This document shows positions 1 to 8,483 of a stretch of DNA of 64,000 bases, piece by piece; the first letter of the stretch is position 1, and each line of letters starts with the position of its first letter. Origin of the DNA: Actinomadura barringtoniae (GTDB lineage Bacteria; Actinomycetota; Actinomycetes; Streptosporangiales; Streptosporangiaceae). Below the pieces are notes generated by a model. It was given only the letters and a program-made list of their open reading frames with translations, was not told the origin of the DNA and did not search any database. The stretch spans positions 1 through 64,000 of the forward strand of contig NZ_JAGEOJ010000003.1 in the NCBI RefSeq assembly GCF_017573505.1, written 5' to 3'. The translations under genes were made by a program, and so were the position numbers.

Positions 1-796
1 GGGTGCGGATGGGGAAATCGAGGCTCAGGCCGCAGTCGGCCAGCATCTGCCGGGCGACGTCGGCGGTTGAAGGGCGGTCGCGCGGGGTGTCGGCGCAGAG
101 GCGGGAGACCAGGGTCCACAGCGCGGGCGGCACGTCGGGGAGTGGAGGGCCTACACGCTGACGCTGTTCGGGGTCGCCCGAGCCGGTGAGCATGCGCCAG
201 CAGACCATGCCGGCGGCGTACAGGTCCTGGGACGGGCCGGGGCGGTTCCAGTCCAGGACCTCCGGGGCCATGTAGCCGGGTGTGCCCACCGCGAAGCCAG
301 TGGTGGTGAGGCGCATGCCGTCCTCGCCCAAGGCGATCCCGAAGTCGGTGATGCGCAGGTGGGGCGCCCCGACCGGGCTGGGTTCGAGAAGGAGGTTGGT
401 CGGCTTGATGTCGCGGTGAACGATCCCCGCGCCGTGGATGTGGCTCAGGGCTGAGAGGAGTTGATCGAGGAGTTCGGCGACGTACGCGGGCGGCAGGCGG
501 CCGTAGTCGCCCAGGAGGGTCTCCAGTGACCCGCCGCTGACCAGGTCCATCGCGAGAAGGACGTCGTCATCGGTGGGGTACCAGGCGTACGGCGTCACCA
601 CGTGGGGGTGCGCCAGCCGCAGGGCGCGTTCGCGGACCGCGCGCAGGACCGTGGTCGGCCCCGTTCGGCGAACGAGCTTGGCCGCGCAGTAGCCGCCGGT
701 CTGGCGATCATGCGCCCGCCACACCCGGCTCGACCCACCCGACCCGATCCGGTCGAGCATGGTGAACCGCTCGCCGATCACCCAGCCCGCACTCAC
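1..796 (-). CDS. Serine/threonine protein kinase (N-terminal part, runs off the left edge)
   Basis: Hanks-type kinase that phosphorylates Ser/Thr on target proteins. About 265 residues are visible and the C-terminus lies outside the window. In order: glycine-rich loop IGSGGS (17-22), ATP-binding Lys40 in CAAKLV, catalytic loop HRDIKPTN (127-134), DFG (151-153) and APE (177-179), so all key residues of an active kinase are present. The start is a GTG at 796 giving VSAGWVIGERF; there is no strong Shine-Dalgarno, and the ATG further upstream is out of frame. It is divergent from the LCP gene at 1043. Whether it has a transmembrane or PASTA region cannot be seen. Confidence 0.9.
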   Translation of the reverse strand, partial: MSAGWVIGERFTMLDRIGSGGSSRVWRAHDRQTGGYCAAKLVRRTGPTTVLRAVRERALRLAHPHVVTPYAWYPTDDDVLLAMDLVSGGSLETLLGDYGRLPPAYVAELLDQLLSALSHIHGAGIVHRDIKPTNLLLEPSPVGAPHLRITDFGIALGEDGMRLTTTGFAVGTPGYMAPEVLDWNRPGPSQDLYAAGMVCWRMLTGSGDPEQRQRVGPPLPDVPPALWTLVSRLCADTPRDRPSTADVARQMLADCGLSLDFPIRT

Positions 797-1042
797 GGGA
801 CCGATCGTACGGAACGCCTGCCGCGTCGGCCCATGAGGGCGATCTTGAACGGCGCTTTGCAGCTGTGAAGCAGACGCGCCCCAAAGGAGCCGATCCATCT
901 ATTTCGACATCCATGACAACACAAACGGGGCATCGCGCATCCAATACCGGGGACCAGCCACGGACCATGGGGCAGTCCTGAACCACACATAAGCTGACAA
1001 ACCACCCGCCCCTGAGTAGGGCCTGCCGCGAAACGGAACCGG

Positions 1043-2512
1043 ATGAGCGAGATGAACGACGACGACGCCTCTGGCGCCAAGCCCGCCGGTTCGGGCACCC
1101 CTGACGGCGGCGCCCCCGTTCAGGCCGACGAGGCCCCGGCGGCCCGCAAGCAGCGGAGCCGGCGGCAGAAGATCATCCGCCGTACGGCGCTGGGAGCGGC
1201 GGCGCTGGTGCTGCTGACCGGCGGCGGCATCGTGGGGCTCTACTACGACCTCATGGGCAACATCGACCAGAAGAGCGCCAAGGACCAGCTCGGCTCGAAC
1301 CGGCCGAAGAAGCTCAACAAGTCGCTCAACATCCTGCTGCTCGGCTCGGACACTCGCGACGGCGACAACGCGCGCTACGGGGCGGCCGCCGGGCTGACCG
1401 GGGCACGTTCGGACACCGCGATCCTGCTGCACCTGTCGCCCAACAGGGACCAGGCCGTCGGCGTCAGCTTCCCCCGCGACTCGATGGTGCAGATCCCCTC
1501 GTGCAAGAAGGAGAAGGGCGGGACCGTTCCCGCGCAGTTCGGCATGCTGAACGCCGCGTTCGCCTACGCCGGCCCGACCTGCACGTGGAAGACCCTCGAG
1601 ACCCTCACGGGCATCCACATCGACCACTTCGTCCAGGTGGACTTCTCCGGCTTCAAGCGCATGGTCGACGCGCTGGACGGCGTCGAGATCTGCGTCGACA
1701 AGCCGGTGAACGACCCGCGCGCCGAGCTCAACCTCCCGGCGGGCAAGCAGACCGTCAGGGGCGACCAGGCGCTCGGCTACGTACGCGCCCGTTACTCGCT
1801 CGGCGACGGCGGCGACCTCGGGCGGATCGAACGCCAGCAGAAGTTCATGGCGTCCGTCGTCAACAAGGCCACCAGCACCTCGGTCCTCACCGATCCGGCC
1901 AAGACCTACAAGTTCCTCAAGGCCATGACCAAGTCGGTCACGACCGACGACGAGCTCGACCTGTCCACGATGAAGAAGCTGGCGGACGGGCTCAAGGGCA
2001 TGAACGCGGGCCAGGTGCGCTTCGTGACCGTCCCCGTCGAGGGCTACGCGCCCGACCCCAACCGCGTCCAGTGGGACACCAAGCTCGCCAAGCCCCTGTT
2101 CGAGGCGATCCGCCAGGACAGCGACCTGCCCGCCGAGCCCACCAAGAAGCCCGAGCACGAACTGCCCAAACCCGAAAAGGTCAAGGTCACCGTCGTGGAC
2201 GCGGGCGGCAAGAAGCAGCTCATCGACCGCATCGTCACCAACCTCAGCCGCCGCGGCTTCGACGTCGCCAAGAAGGTCGAGAAGGGCGCCCCGAGCGCCA
2301 ACAGCCTCATCACCTACACCGGCGCCGCCGAAGGCCAGGCCTCAGCACTCGCCCAGGCCGTCCCCGACGCCCTCCTCACCCCCGACGCCACCGTCCCCGC
2401 CGACGGCGTCCGCCTAGTGATCGGCGAAAAGGGCGTCCACCTCTCCGCACCCCCAGCCGCCCTCAACAAAATCACCGGCGGCGTCAAGGCCGACCAGAAC
2501 CTCTGCAAGTAG
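1043..2512 (+). CDS. LytR-CpsA-Psr (LCP) family cell-wall glycopolymer ligase
   Basis: LCP proteins transfer lipid-linked glycopolymers (wall teichoic acid or arabinogalactan-type) onto peptidoglycan outside the cell. The 489-residue protein has a basic cytoplasmic N-terminus (about 35-47), one membrane anchor (about 48-67), then the catalytic LCP domain with GSDTR (101-105) and RSDT (122-125), which carry the conserved Asp/Arg residues that bind the pyrophosphate lipid. A further arginine cluster follows in the ALGYVRARYS stretch. A C-terminal LytR_C domain starts near residue 384, after a Lys/Pro/Glu linker. This is the usual length for two-domain actinobacterial LCPs. ATG at 1043; a second ATG three codons later is possible. 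Confidence 0.92.
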   Translation: MSEMNDDDASGAKPAGSGTPDGGAPVQADEAPAARKQRSRRQKIIRRTALGAAALVLLTGGGIVGLYYDLMGNIDQKSAKDQLGSNRPKKLNKSLNILLLGSDTRDGDNARYGAAAGLTGARSDTAILLHLSPNRDQAVGVSFPRDSMVQIPSCKKEKGGTVPAQFGMLNAAFAYAGPTCTWKTLETLTGIHIDHFVQVDFSGFKRMVDALDGVEICVDKPVNDPRAELNLPAGKQTVRGDQALGYVRARYSLGDGGDLGRIERQQKFMASVVNKATSTSVLTDPAKTYKFLKAMTKSVTTDDELDLSTMKKLADGLKGMNAGQVRFVTVPVEGYAPDPNRVQWDTKLAKPLFEAIRQDSDLPAEPTKKPEHELPKPEKVKVTVVDAGGKKQLIDRIVTNLSRRGFDVAKKVEKGAPSANSLITYTGAAEGQASALAQAVPDALLTPDATVPADGVRLVIGEKGVHLSAPPAALNKITGGVKADQNLCK

Positions 2513-2558
2513 CCCCCACACCAAGCCGGCACCCCGGGCTCCCGCACGAGGCCGGGGC

Positions 2559-2687
2559 CGCTGCTCCCCGCCGTCGGCGGTCGTCGTCGCGGCGAGCCTG
2601 CTGGTCGCCGGGGCGGTCGTTCCGGCGCTGGTGTGGTGGCGCGGCGGGCAGGCCGCCGACCGCGCCGCGCAGGCCCGCGCGGAGTAG
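2559..2687 (+). pseudogene. Possible remnant of a small membrane protein
   Basis: This frame, ending at TAG 2685-2687, encodes about 42 residues: a hydrophobic stretch rich in Val/Ala/Leu followed by WWRGGQ and a soluble Ala/Arg/Glu tail. It looks like the C-terminal end of a membrane-spanning protein but has no start codon; the open frame runs back into the end of the LCP gene in another phase. It may be a decayed gene end or chance. Confidence 0.25.
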
Positions 2688-2689
2688 GC

Positions 2690-3085
2690 CAGCGCCCTGC
2701 TCCCCCGCCCTGGCTGGGCACTGCACTGCTGGCTGAGGCTCTGCTCCCCACACTGGGTCTGGGCTCCGCTCCCCCGTGCTGGGCCGGGGCTCCCGCCCCT
2801 CGCGCTAGGCCGAGGCTCTGCGTCCCTGCGCTGGGCCGAGGCTCTGCGCCCCTGCGCTGGGCTAGAGCACCGCGCCCGCACGCTGGCCCAGGGCCTCTGC
2901 TCTCCCGCACTGGCCAGGGCGCTGCCCCTCGCGCAAGGCCCAGCCTTCTGCCCACCCAGCGCGAACTTCTGCCCACCCAGCGCGAATCCAGGGCCCTGTT
3001 TCCTGCGCGAGGCCGGGGACTCTGCTCCCGTGCATTAGGCCAGGGCCCTGCCTCCCGCTCTGGGCCGGGGCACTGGTGTACGCCG
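2690..3085. repeat. Degenerate GC-rich minisatellite after the LCP gene
   Basis: About 15 imperfect copies of a roughly 26-30 bp unit built around CTGGGCCGAGGCTCTGCGCC fill this interval. It includes one perfect 21-bp tandem pair near 2945-2990 (core CTTCTGCCCACCCAGCGCGA). Open frames through it are rich in Arg, Pro, Gly and Ala and differ in each phase, so I do not call a gene. The gap 2513-3133 otherwise holds only the possible remnant at 2559. Confidence 0.7.
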
Positions 3086-3133
3086 GTGGGTGGTGCTCGT
3101 TTGGGTGGCGGAACGTTGCGTGTGGGGTGGCCT

Positions 3134-3928
3134 CTATGGGGTCACGGCTGTGCAGTCGTGTTCGTCGGGGAGCAGGGGGCGGAAGGTGACGGTGTAGAGG
3201 GTCTTCCCGCTGCGCCAGTAGGGGGTGGGTGAGGTCGTCTGCGCTAGTTGCAGGGCCTTGTCGACGTCTGGACCGTTCAGCATGGTGCAGGTCGCGCCCG
3301 TGTTCACCGGCAGCGGCGCTAGCGGCCATGGCGCGGTCGGGGTCTTCGGGTCGGGTTCGGAGGCGGGGAAGCTCACCAGGGCGAGGCGCTCTGGGTGGTA
3401 GGTCACTGGCGGCCGTACGAGATCACCGGCGGGTAGCGAGCGCAGGCGTTTGAGCATGCGGTCGATCAGCCAGACACGGACGCCGCCGGCGCCTGCGGGC
3501 ATCTTGGACAGGCGCGCCTTGCCTTCGGTGAGAAGCGTGATGTCAGTGCGGCCGCCGTCGATGATCTGCTCGTGGCTGCTGAACGTTCGGGACGATCCCA
3601 GCCCGGCGAGGCGCGCGTCGCGGTAGAGGCGGCGGTACGCCATGTGCGTGAGGCGCTGGTCCTTGACGACCTCCCGGGCGGGGCTCGTCGTGAGGTCGAA
3701 CCCGGTGGTGATCGTACGGCCGTCGCCGTAGACCGAGATGTCCGGGACCGGGCGGTCGGTGGGCGAGGCCATGCCCTTCACGAACCGGACCCGCAGCACG
3801 AGCGCGTTCGGGTCGTTCGGCGGCTCGGGGCCCCACCACGTGTAGTGGTGCCCGAGGGCGAGAAGGCCGGCGACCAGGAAGATCGCAAGGGCCACCGACA
3901 TGACGAGGCGTCGCATCCGGACCGACAC
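3134..3928 (-). CDS. Membrane-anchored protein of unknown function
   Basis: The 264-residue protein has a short basic N-terminus (MSVRMRR), one membrane helix at about residues 9-26 and a large extracytoplasmic region. There is no recognised domain. Visible features are a YGDGRTITTG beta-type segment, two cysteines near the C-terminus (CTMLNG and DEHDC, a likely disulfide) and several Pro-rich turns. Codon bias is typical of the neighbourhood. It lies 88 bases downstream of the secreted ribonuclease gene on the same strand, so the two could be co-transcribed. Function not assigned. Confidence 0.75.
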   Translation of the reverse strand: MSVRMRRLVMSVALAIFLVAGLLALGHHYTWWGPEPPNDPNALVLRVRFVKGMASPTDRPVPDISVYGDGRTITTGFDLTTSPAREVVKDQRLTHMAYRRLYRDARLAGLGSSRTFSSHEQIIDGGRTDITLLTEGKARLSKMPAGAGGVRVWLIDRMLKRLRSLPAGDLVRPPVTYHPERLALVSFPASEPDPKTPTAPWPLAPLPVNTGATCTMLNGPDVDKALQLAQTTSPTPYWRSGKTLYTVTFRPLLPDEHDCTAVTP

Positions 3929-4016
3929 GGGGCGTTGGACGATCTCGGCCCGCGTTCGGTTCCAGCTGAAGGCGGCGGGTGGGCTCCCTGCCTCGGGGGC
4001 TCACCCGCCGCGCGGG

Positions 4017-4448
4017 TCAGCAGCTGAAGTCGATGGTGGAGAACGACTCGTAGTGGTCGGCGGTCCAGTACATGCCGTCGTGGCCCAGGTCGTCCGAGGT
4101 GATGATCCGCCGGGCGCCGCGCGTGCTGGAGCCCGGGGTCTTTACGGTGTACTCGTGGTAGTAACCGCTCGATTCCTGAGGCAGCAGCCCCTCGCGGTTG
4201 TCGAAGACGGTGCCGTCCTGCGGGTAGGGGTACGGTCCGCCCTTGTCGATGAGGGCGATGGTGTCGTCGGCCTGCGAGGGCAGCGTGCTCTCACAGATCG
4301 GCGGGATGGCCGCATCGACGGTGGCGTGCACACCAGTGCCGGCGTGCGAACCCGTGTCGGCGTACGCGGCCGTACCGGACAGACCTGCGGCGAGGAGCGG
4401 CACGAGCAGTAGGGAGCGGGTGAACTTGCGTGAGCGGGGGGTCTTCAT
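4017..4448 (-). CDS. Secreted guanyl-specific ribonuclease, RNase Sa/N1/T1 family
   Basis: Cleaves single-stranded RNA after guanosine via a 2',3'-cyclic phosphate. The 143-residue precursor has a signal peptide (about 1-30, likely cut after TAAYA), a short spacer and a mature domain closely resembling Streptomyces RNase Sa. By alignment to RNase Sa (established numbering Glu54, Arg65, Arg69, His85), the catalytic residues map to Glu99, Arg110, Arg114 and His132, all present. Cys52 and Cys143 match the family disulfide. The motifs YPQDGTVF and YYHEYTV are diagnostic. No barstar-type inhibitor gene is adjacent, as expected for an exported enzyme. ATG at 4448. Confidence 0.95.
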   Translation of the reverse strand: MKTPRSRKFTRSLLLVPLLAAGLSGTAAYADTGSHAGTGVHATVDAAIPPICESTLPSQADDTIALIDKGGPYPYPQDGTVFDNREGLLPQESSGYYHEYTVKTPGSSTRGARRIITSDDLGHDGMYWTADHYESFSTIDFSC

Positions 4449-4546
4449 GGGGCGAGTGTCCTTCCAGTGGCCACCCCAAGGTCAATACGAGTCAGGGCAA
4501 TTCATTCGATATTGACGACGGTGCAACCGGGAATTCGGCACTGATG

Positions 4547-4948
4547 TCAGGATTGCGACCGCGGCGGCCCGAGAAGTCGTTCGATCAGCCTGGTCTCGCC
4601 GGGCCACGCCTCCAGCAGCACCTCGCGCGGAACCTGCCGCCCCGCGTACCGCAGCGCCAGCGCCACCACCACGACGTCGTCGAGCGGCCCGATGACCGGC
4701 AGAAACTCGGGGATCAGATCGATCGGACTGGCCACCCACAGCCCCGCGAACACGACCGCCACCTTCGCACGCCTCGGCACCCGCGGATCCTTCCGCAGCT
4801 GCCGCACGGTGGTCACGCAGTCCGGGATGAACGACGCCAGATCGCGAGCCAACCCCGGAGGCAATCGCCGCGCCAGCAGGATCAACACTCCCCATGAAAG
4901 GACCAGCAGCCCGACTGCCGTGAGCACCCAAACCAGCCAGTCCCACAC
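4547..4948 (-). CDS. YkvA family (DUF1232) small membrane protein
   Basis: A 133-residue protein with an N-terminal membrane helix (about 4-26) and a DUF1232/YkvA domain (about 52-107) carrying the family hallmark SPIDLIPEFLPVIGPLDD (74-91). The molecular role of YkvA proteins is unknown. I chose GTG 4948 because GGGAGG lies five to six bases upstream and the protein then begins directly with its membrane helix; the open frame continues far upstream but becomes Arg/Pro-rich noise. Monocistronic as far as can be seen. Confidence 0.85.
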   Translation of the reverse strand: MWDWLVWVLTAVGLLVLSWGVLILLARRLPPGLARDLASFIPDCVTTVRQLRKDPRVPRRAKVAVVFAGLWVASPIDLIPEFLPVIGPLDDVVVVALALRYAGRQVPREVLLEAWPGETRLIERLLGPPRSQS

Positions 4949-5349
4949 ATCGCCCTCCCGAATGCACCCCCACCAGCAATTGTCCGCCGAACCCCCACTC
5001 CGCGACCAGCACAACCCCCGACGCCCACACCCCCAACCCGCAGCCGCCCCGAACCACTCAACGTCGAGCTTCGCAGCAGCAGCCCACGCCGGCAGCAGAG
5101 TCAGCGAACGACAGCCCCGGACCGCCGCGGACCGCCGCGGACCGCCGCGGACCGCCGCGGACCGCCGCGGACTTAGACGGCGGCAGGTCACGCACGGGCG
5201 TGGTCGGCGGCAGCGGCGTGGCAGTGGTGTCCAGGACTGCGGCGGGCCTTTGCGGCGGCGAGCCCGAACGGGCGTGGGGCCTAGTGGCAGCGGCCTAGGG
5301 CGGTCGTGACGTGCGCGGCCGTAGTCCGGGGAGGCGGGTGGGGTGGGGG
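4949..5349. other. Intergenic gap with a 10-bp tandem repeat
   Basis: No convincing gene on either strand. The only structure is five perfect copies of the 10-mer ACCGCCGCGG at 5121-5170, preceded by a partial copy. The unit also reads as two near-palindromic CCGCGG sites per 20 bases. Flanking sequence is CA-rich on the plus strand and unremarkable. Confidence 0.7.
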
Positions 5350-5862
5350 TTAGCGGCGGCGGCGGTCTAGGACTGCGGTGAGTTCGCGGAGGGCGTCGGC
5401 GGCGGCTCGGATGGTGGGGGCGGGGATGCCGGTCATGACGTCTTCGTGGACAGCGCCGGAGGCCTTGAGGGCTTCCATGGTGACGTGGAGGCCTTCGGGG
5501 GTCAGTTGGACCCAGCGGCTGCGGGCGTCGGCGGCGTTGTCGGCGCGTTCTACATAGCCGGCCTTGGTGAGGCGTTGCAGGACGTTGCTCGTTCCGCCCG
5601 AGGTGAGGAAGAGGGAGCGGGTGAGCTCGCTGGGCTTGAGGCGGTACGGCTCGCCTACGCGGCGGAGGGCGGCGAGGACGTCGAACTCGGCGTACGTCAG
5701 GCCCATGTCGGCCAGCTCGGCGCGCAGAGGTTGCTCGAGGGCCTGGTTGAGGTGGGCGACGCGCTTGCTGAGCTCGGTGATCGCGATGAGCGACGCGGAC
5801 AGGCCGTCCCGCTCCCAGCCCGGGACCAGGGCGTCCACCCCATCGCGCAGCTGATCGTCCAT
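5350..5862 (-). CDS. MarR family transcriptional regulator
   Basis: A 170-residue winged-helix regulator. The helix-turn-helix lies in the middle (YAEFDVLAALRR, then LKPSELTRSLFLTSGGTSNVLQRL), followed by the wing (ADNAADARSRWVQLTPEG), with dimerisation helices at both ends. ATG 5862 gives MDDQLRDGV; a GTG at 5880 would add six residues but sits almost on the palindrome described next. It is divergent from an amidohydrolase gene and probably controls both promoters through that palindrome. The ligand is unknown. Confidence 0.9.
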   Translation of the reverse strand: MDDQLRDGVDALVPGWERDGLSASLIAITELSKRVAHLNQALEQPLRAELADMGLTYAEFDVLAALRRVGEPYRLKPSELTRSLFLTSGGTSNVLQRLTKAGYVERADNAADARSRWVQLTPEGLHVTMEALKASGAVHEDVMTGIPAPTIRAAADALRELTAVLDRRRR

Positions 5863-5890
5863 GCGTCCGAGGATACCCACTCAGCATGTT

Positions 5891-5920
5891 GCTTTTCGAA
5901 AAGCTATCTCTTAAGCTTTT
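5891..5920. promoter_or_regulatory. Probable MarR operator in the divergent promoter
   Basis: A perfect 14-bp palindrome GCTTTTCGAAAAGC (5891-5904), followed after eight bases by another half-site AAGCTTTTC (about 5913-5921). It lies between the divergent MarR and amidohydrolase genes and ends about 20 bases from the amidohydrolase ATG. Position, symmetry and AT-richness against a GC-rich background support an autoregulatory operator. Confidence 0.65.
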
Positions 5921-5924
5921 CATC

Positions 5925-7199
5925 ATGGCTTCTACTTTGATCTCGGGCGGCGTCGTCATCGACACCTCTCCCGAGCCCACCGTGATCGGGACCGCCGACG
6001 TACTGGTGAAGGACGGCCGGATCGCCGCCGTCGGTAAGGGGTTGGTTGTTGAGGAAGGCACCGAGGTGATCGACGCGACCGGGCGGCTCGTTCTGCCGGG
6101 GTTCGTGGACACCCATCGGCACACCTGGCAGGCGGGCCTCCATGGCGCGCTCATCGACGACACGCTTCCCGGTTACCTGGAGCGCGTGGTCGGCGGCTTC
6201 GCGCGGCGCTTCCGGCCCGAGGACGTGTACGCGGGCACGCTGGCGGGCGCCCTGGAGTGCCTCGACTCTGGGATCACCACGCTCGTGGACTGGTCGCACA
6301 TCCAGCACACGCCCGACCACACCGACGCCAACCTCGAGGCTCTGCGGGCGTCCGGGATCCGGGCCGTCTTCGGCTACGCGTACGGAGGGGACGGCGGCAA
6401 TGACGGGCGTCGCGCCGAGGCCACGCGGGTCAGGGGCGCGGTGAACGGGCTGGTCTCCATGGCGATGGCCGCGTTCGGCCCGGAGTTCGGCGATCTTGAA
6501 GGATCCCTGAACGAGTGGCAGGTGGCGCGGGAGCTCGACGTTCCGGTCACCGCGCACATGGGCGGGCACGGCGCGGAGAACGCCGAGCGCGGCCTGGCCT
6601 TCCTTGAGCAGCACGGCGTCGCCGACCACCCGACGACGTACGTGCACGCCAACTACTACACCGACGAGCACTTCAAGCGGATCGCCGACCACGGCGGCAC
6701 GGTGTCGGTGTCACCGGTGACCGAGACCGAGCTGGTGATCGGCTACCCGATCACCGGCCGCGCCCGCGCCGCCGGCATCCCCGCCTCGCTGAGCGGCGAC
6801 AGCGTGATCACCGGGGGCGCGGACATGTTCGCGATGATGCGCGCCGCGTACATGCTGGAACGCGTCCGCCCAGACGGCGCCGGGCTCGGCTTCACCACCC
6901 GCGACGTACTGCGCATGGCCACGATCGAGGGCGCGCAGGTCGCTGGCCTCGGTGACGTGGTCGGGTCGCTCACGCCGGGCAAGCAGGCCGACCTCGTCCT
7001 GCTGCGCACCGATTCGCTGAACGTGGCGCCCGCCCACGACGCGATCGCCGCCGCCACCCTGTTCGCGGACACCAGCGCGGTCGACACCGTCATGGTCGCC
7101 GGCCGCGTGGTCAAGCGAGACGGCCGCCTCGTCGACCACGACCTGCAGACCGTTCTGGAGAACCTGACCACCTCAGCCGCCCACATCACCGCCGCATAG
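5925..7199 (+). CDS. Metal-dependent amidohydrolase (cytosine/guanine deaminase-like, TRZ/ATZ family)
   Basis: A 424-residue amidohydrolase-superfamily enzyme: an N-terminal beta-sandwich half (LISGGVVID...DVLVKDGRIAAVG), the metal-binding HxH motif THRH (His64, His66), a TIM-barrel with further ligands in AHMGGHG and the distal LSGDS Asp, and a C-terminal beta part ending in GSLTPGKQADLVLL. The family hydrolytically deaminates or dechlorinates N-heterocycles; the substrate here is unknown. ATG 5925 is preferred to 5886 because the upstream residues would overlap the operator and the protein then starts with the expected strand. There is no clear Shine-Dalgarno, so it may be leaderless. Likely repressed by the divergent MarR. 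Confidence 0.88.
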   Translation: MASTLISGGVVIDTSPEPTVIGTADVLVKDGRIAAVGKGLVVEEGTEVIDATGRLVLPGFVDTHRHTWQAGLHGALIDDTLPGYLERVVGGFARRFRPEDVYAGTLAGALECLDSGITTLVDWSHIQHTPDHTDANLEALRASGIRAVFGYAYGGDGGNDGRRAEATRVRGAVNGLVSMAMAAFGPEFGDLEGSLNEWQVARELDVPVTAHMGGHGAENAERGLAFLEQHGVADHPTTYVHANYYTDEHFKRIADHGGTVSVSPVTETELVIGYPITGRARAAGIPASLSGDSVITGGADMFAMMRAAYMLERVRPDGAGLGFTTRDVLRMATIEGAQVAGLGDVVGSLTPGKQADLVLLRTDSLNVAPAHDAIAAATLFADTSAVDTVMVAGRVVKRDGRLVDHDLQTVLENLTTSAAHITAA

Positions 7200-7665
7200 C
7201 CCTGCGGGCTCCAGGCACTTGACCCCACCGCCTCCGGGGACCTGACCCCGACCTCGGGGCACCTGCCCTCCGGTTTCTCAGGCGCCTCACCGCCCGGCTT
7301 CCAGGCGCCCTCTTCCAGGCGCCCGACCCGCGCCCTCAAGGCACTTGACCGCCCGGCCGCCCGGCGTCGCCCACTGGCACGAGCGTGTGGCGCTCGCCCA
7401 GCGTGGCGGCCTGGGCGGCGGCCCGGGTGCCGAATTCGTTGCCGCCGCGACCTTCTGGCGCCTGGCTACCCGGCCTCTTGGCGCCTGGCCTTACGGCCTC
7501 GGGGCCTTACGGCCTCGGGGCCTTACGGCCTCGGGGCCTTGTGGCCCGGCGGGTTGCGGGCCTTGTGGATTGGCGGGTTGTGGGCGGGTGATGACCGGGG
7601 GGGGCGGTGGGAGGCGGGTGATAACTCGGAGGTGGTGTGAGGGGGACGCGTGGCATTCTGGCGGC
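7200..7665. repeat. Intergenic gap with GGCC-rich tandem repeats
   Basis: No gene recognised. 7205-7350 holds degenerate copies of CAGGCACTTGACC-type units. 7487-7540 holds three and a half copies of the 16-mer GGGGCCTTACGGCCTC, whose GGCC ends are mutually complementary so each unit can form a short stem. A poly-G tract follows at about 7598-7605. The next gene begins at 7666. Confidence 0.65.
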
Positions 7666-8436
7666 GTGGACGAGTCGGACGAGAATCATCAAGCCGTACA
7701 TCTTGAGATCGCCGACGAGCTGCTGACGTTCCTGCCCGCGTCTCGGCGGCGGGTTCGGCAGCGGGTGGCGCACGACGGGACCTCGACCGTCGGGCACATC
7801 GTCGAGGCGGTCGGGGTTCCGCTGCCCGAGGTCGGGCCCCTCACGATCGGCGGTACGCGGGTCGAACCGTCACATCGGCCGCAGGCCGGGGATCTCGTGC
7901 GGGTGGCGGTCGTACCGCGCCCGCAGGCGGTTCCGCTGGAGAACGGGCAGGAGGCCCCGCGCTTCCTGCTGGACGTTCACCTCGGCACGCTCTCGCGGCG
8001 GCTGCGGCTGCTCGGTCTGGACACCGCGTACCACAACGACATGGACGACCCGGCGCTCGTCGTGCAGGCGAACGAGGAGCGGCGCGTTCTGCTGACGCAG
8101 GACCGCGGCCTGCTGCGGCGCCGGGCGCTGTGGTTCGGCGCGTACGTGCGGGGAACGCGGCCGGACGACCAGCTTCGCGACCTGCTCGGGCGGTTCGCGC
8201 CGCGCCTTCGCCCCTGGACGCGCTGCACGGCCTGCAACGGCGTGCTGCTGCCGGTGGGCAAGGAGGAGGTCGAGGAGCAGGTCCGGGAGGGCACGCTGCG
8301 CAGCTATGACGTCTACGGCCGGTGCGAGATCTGCGGCCAGGTCTACTGGCGCGGCGCGCACGGCGGGCGGCTGGAGGAGATCGTCCAGGAGGCCGAACGG
8401 ACCGTGGCAAGTGTCACGAATTTCGCTTCCCCTTAA
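7666..8436 (+). CDS. Mut7-C ubiquitin-like plus Mut7-C RNase-domain protein
   Basis: The 256-residue protein has an N-terminal ubiquitin-like (MoaD/ThiS-type) fold (about 10-85) and a C-terminal Mut7-C (former DUF82) PIN-like nuclease domain. The latter has the LGTLSRRLRLLG helix, acidic residues around NDMDD and TQDRG, and a zinc ribbon with CTAC and CEIC cysteine pairs. The family is predicted to cut RNA; substrates are unproven. GTG 7666 was chosen because it is the first in-frame start after the repeat region and gives VDESDENHQ; no strong Shine-Dalgarno is visible. The Nudix gene follows 47 bases downstream. Confidence 0.82.
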   Translation: MDESDENHQAVHLEIADELLTFLPASRRRVRQRVAHDGTSTVGHIVEAVGVPLPEVGPLTIGGTRVEPSHRPQAGDLVRVAVVPRPQAVPLENGQEAPRFLLDVHLGTLSRRLRLLGLDTAYHNDMDDPALVVQANEERRVLLTQDRGLLRRRALWFGAYVRGTRPDDQLRDLLGRFAPRLRPWTRCTACNGVLLPVGKEEVEEQVREGTLRSYDVYGRCEICGQVYWRGAHGGRLEEIVQEAERTVASVTNFASP

Positions 8437-8483
8437 ACCCTTCTATGCGTCCGCTGCGTCCAAGCCAGACATCATGGGAGGCG

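Noticed and set aside
899..2158. Long minus-strand ORF opposite the LCP gene
   Set aside because: Shadow of the third-position GC bias; low-complexity Val/Arg/Gly/His protein with no domain, antisense to a clear LCP family protein.
2633..3232. 199-codon plus-strand ORF through the minisatellite
   Set aside because: Composition follows the repeat, all phases look alike, and it overlaps the end of the better supported 3134-3928 gene.
5121..5170. Attachment site or origin iterons
   Set aside because: Pure 10-bp GC repeat with no integrase, parA/parB or dnaA-box context.
4547..6163. Single 538-codon gene joining the YkvA domain to upstream sequence
   Set aside because: Only the last 133 codons match YkvA; the rest overlaps MarR antisense and the 10-bp repeat, and a good GTG with GGGAGG marks the true start.
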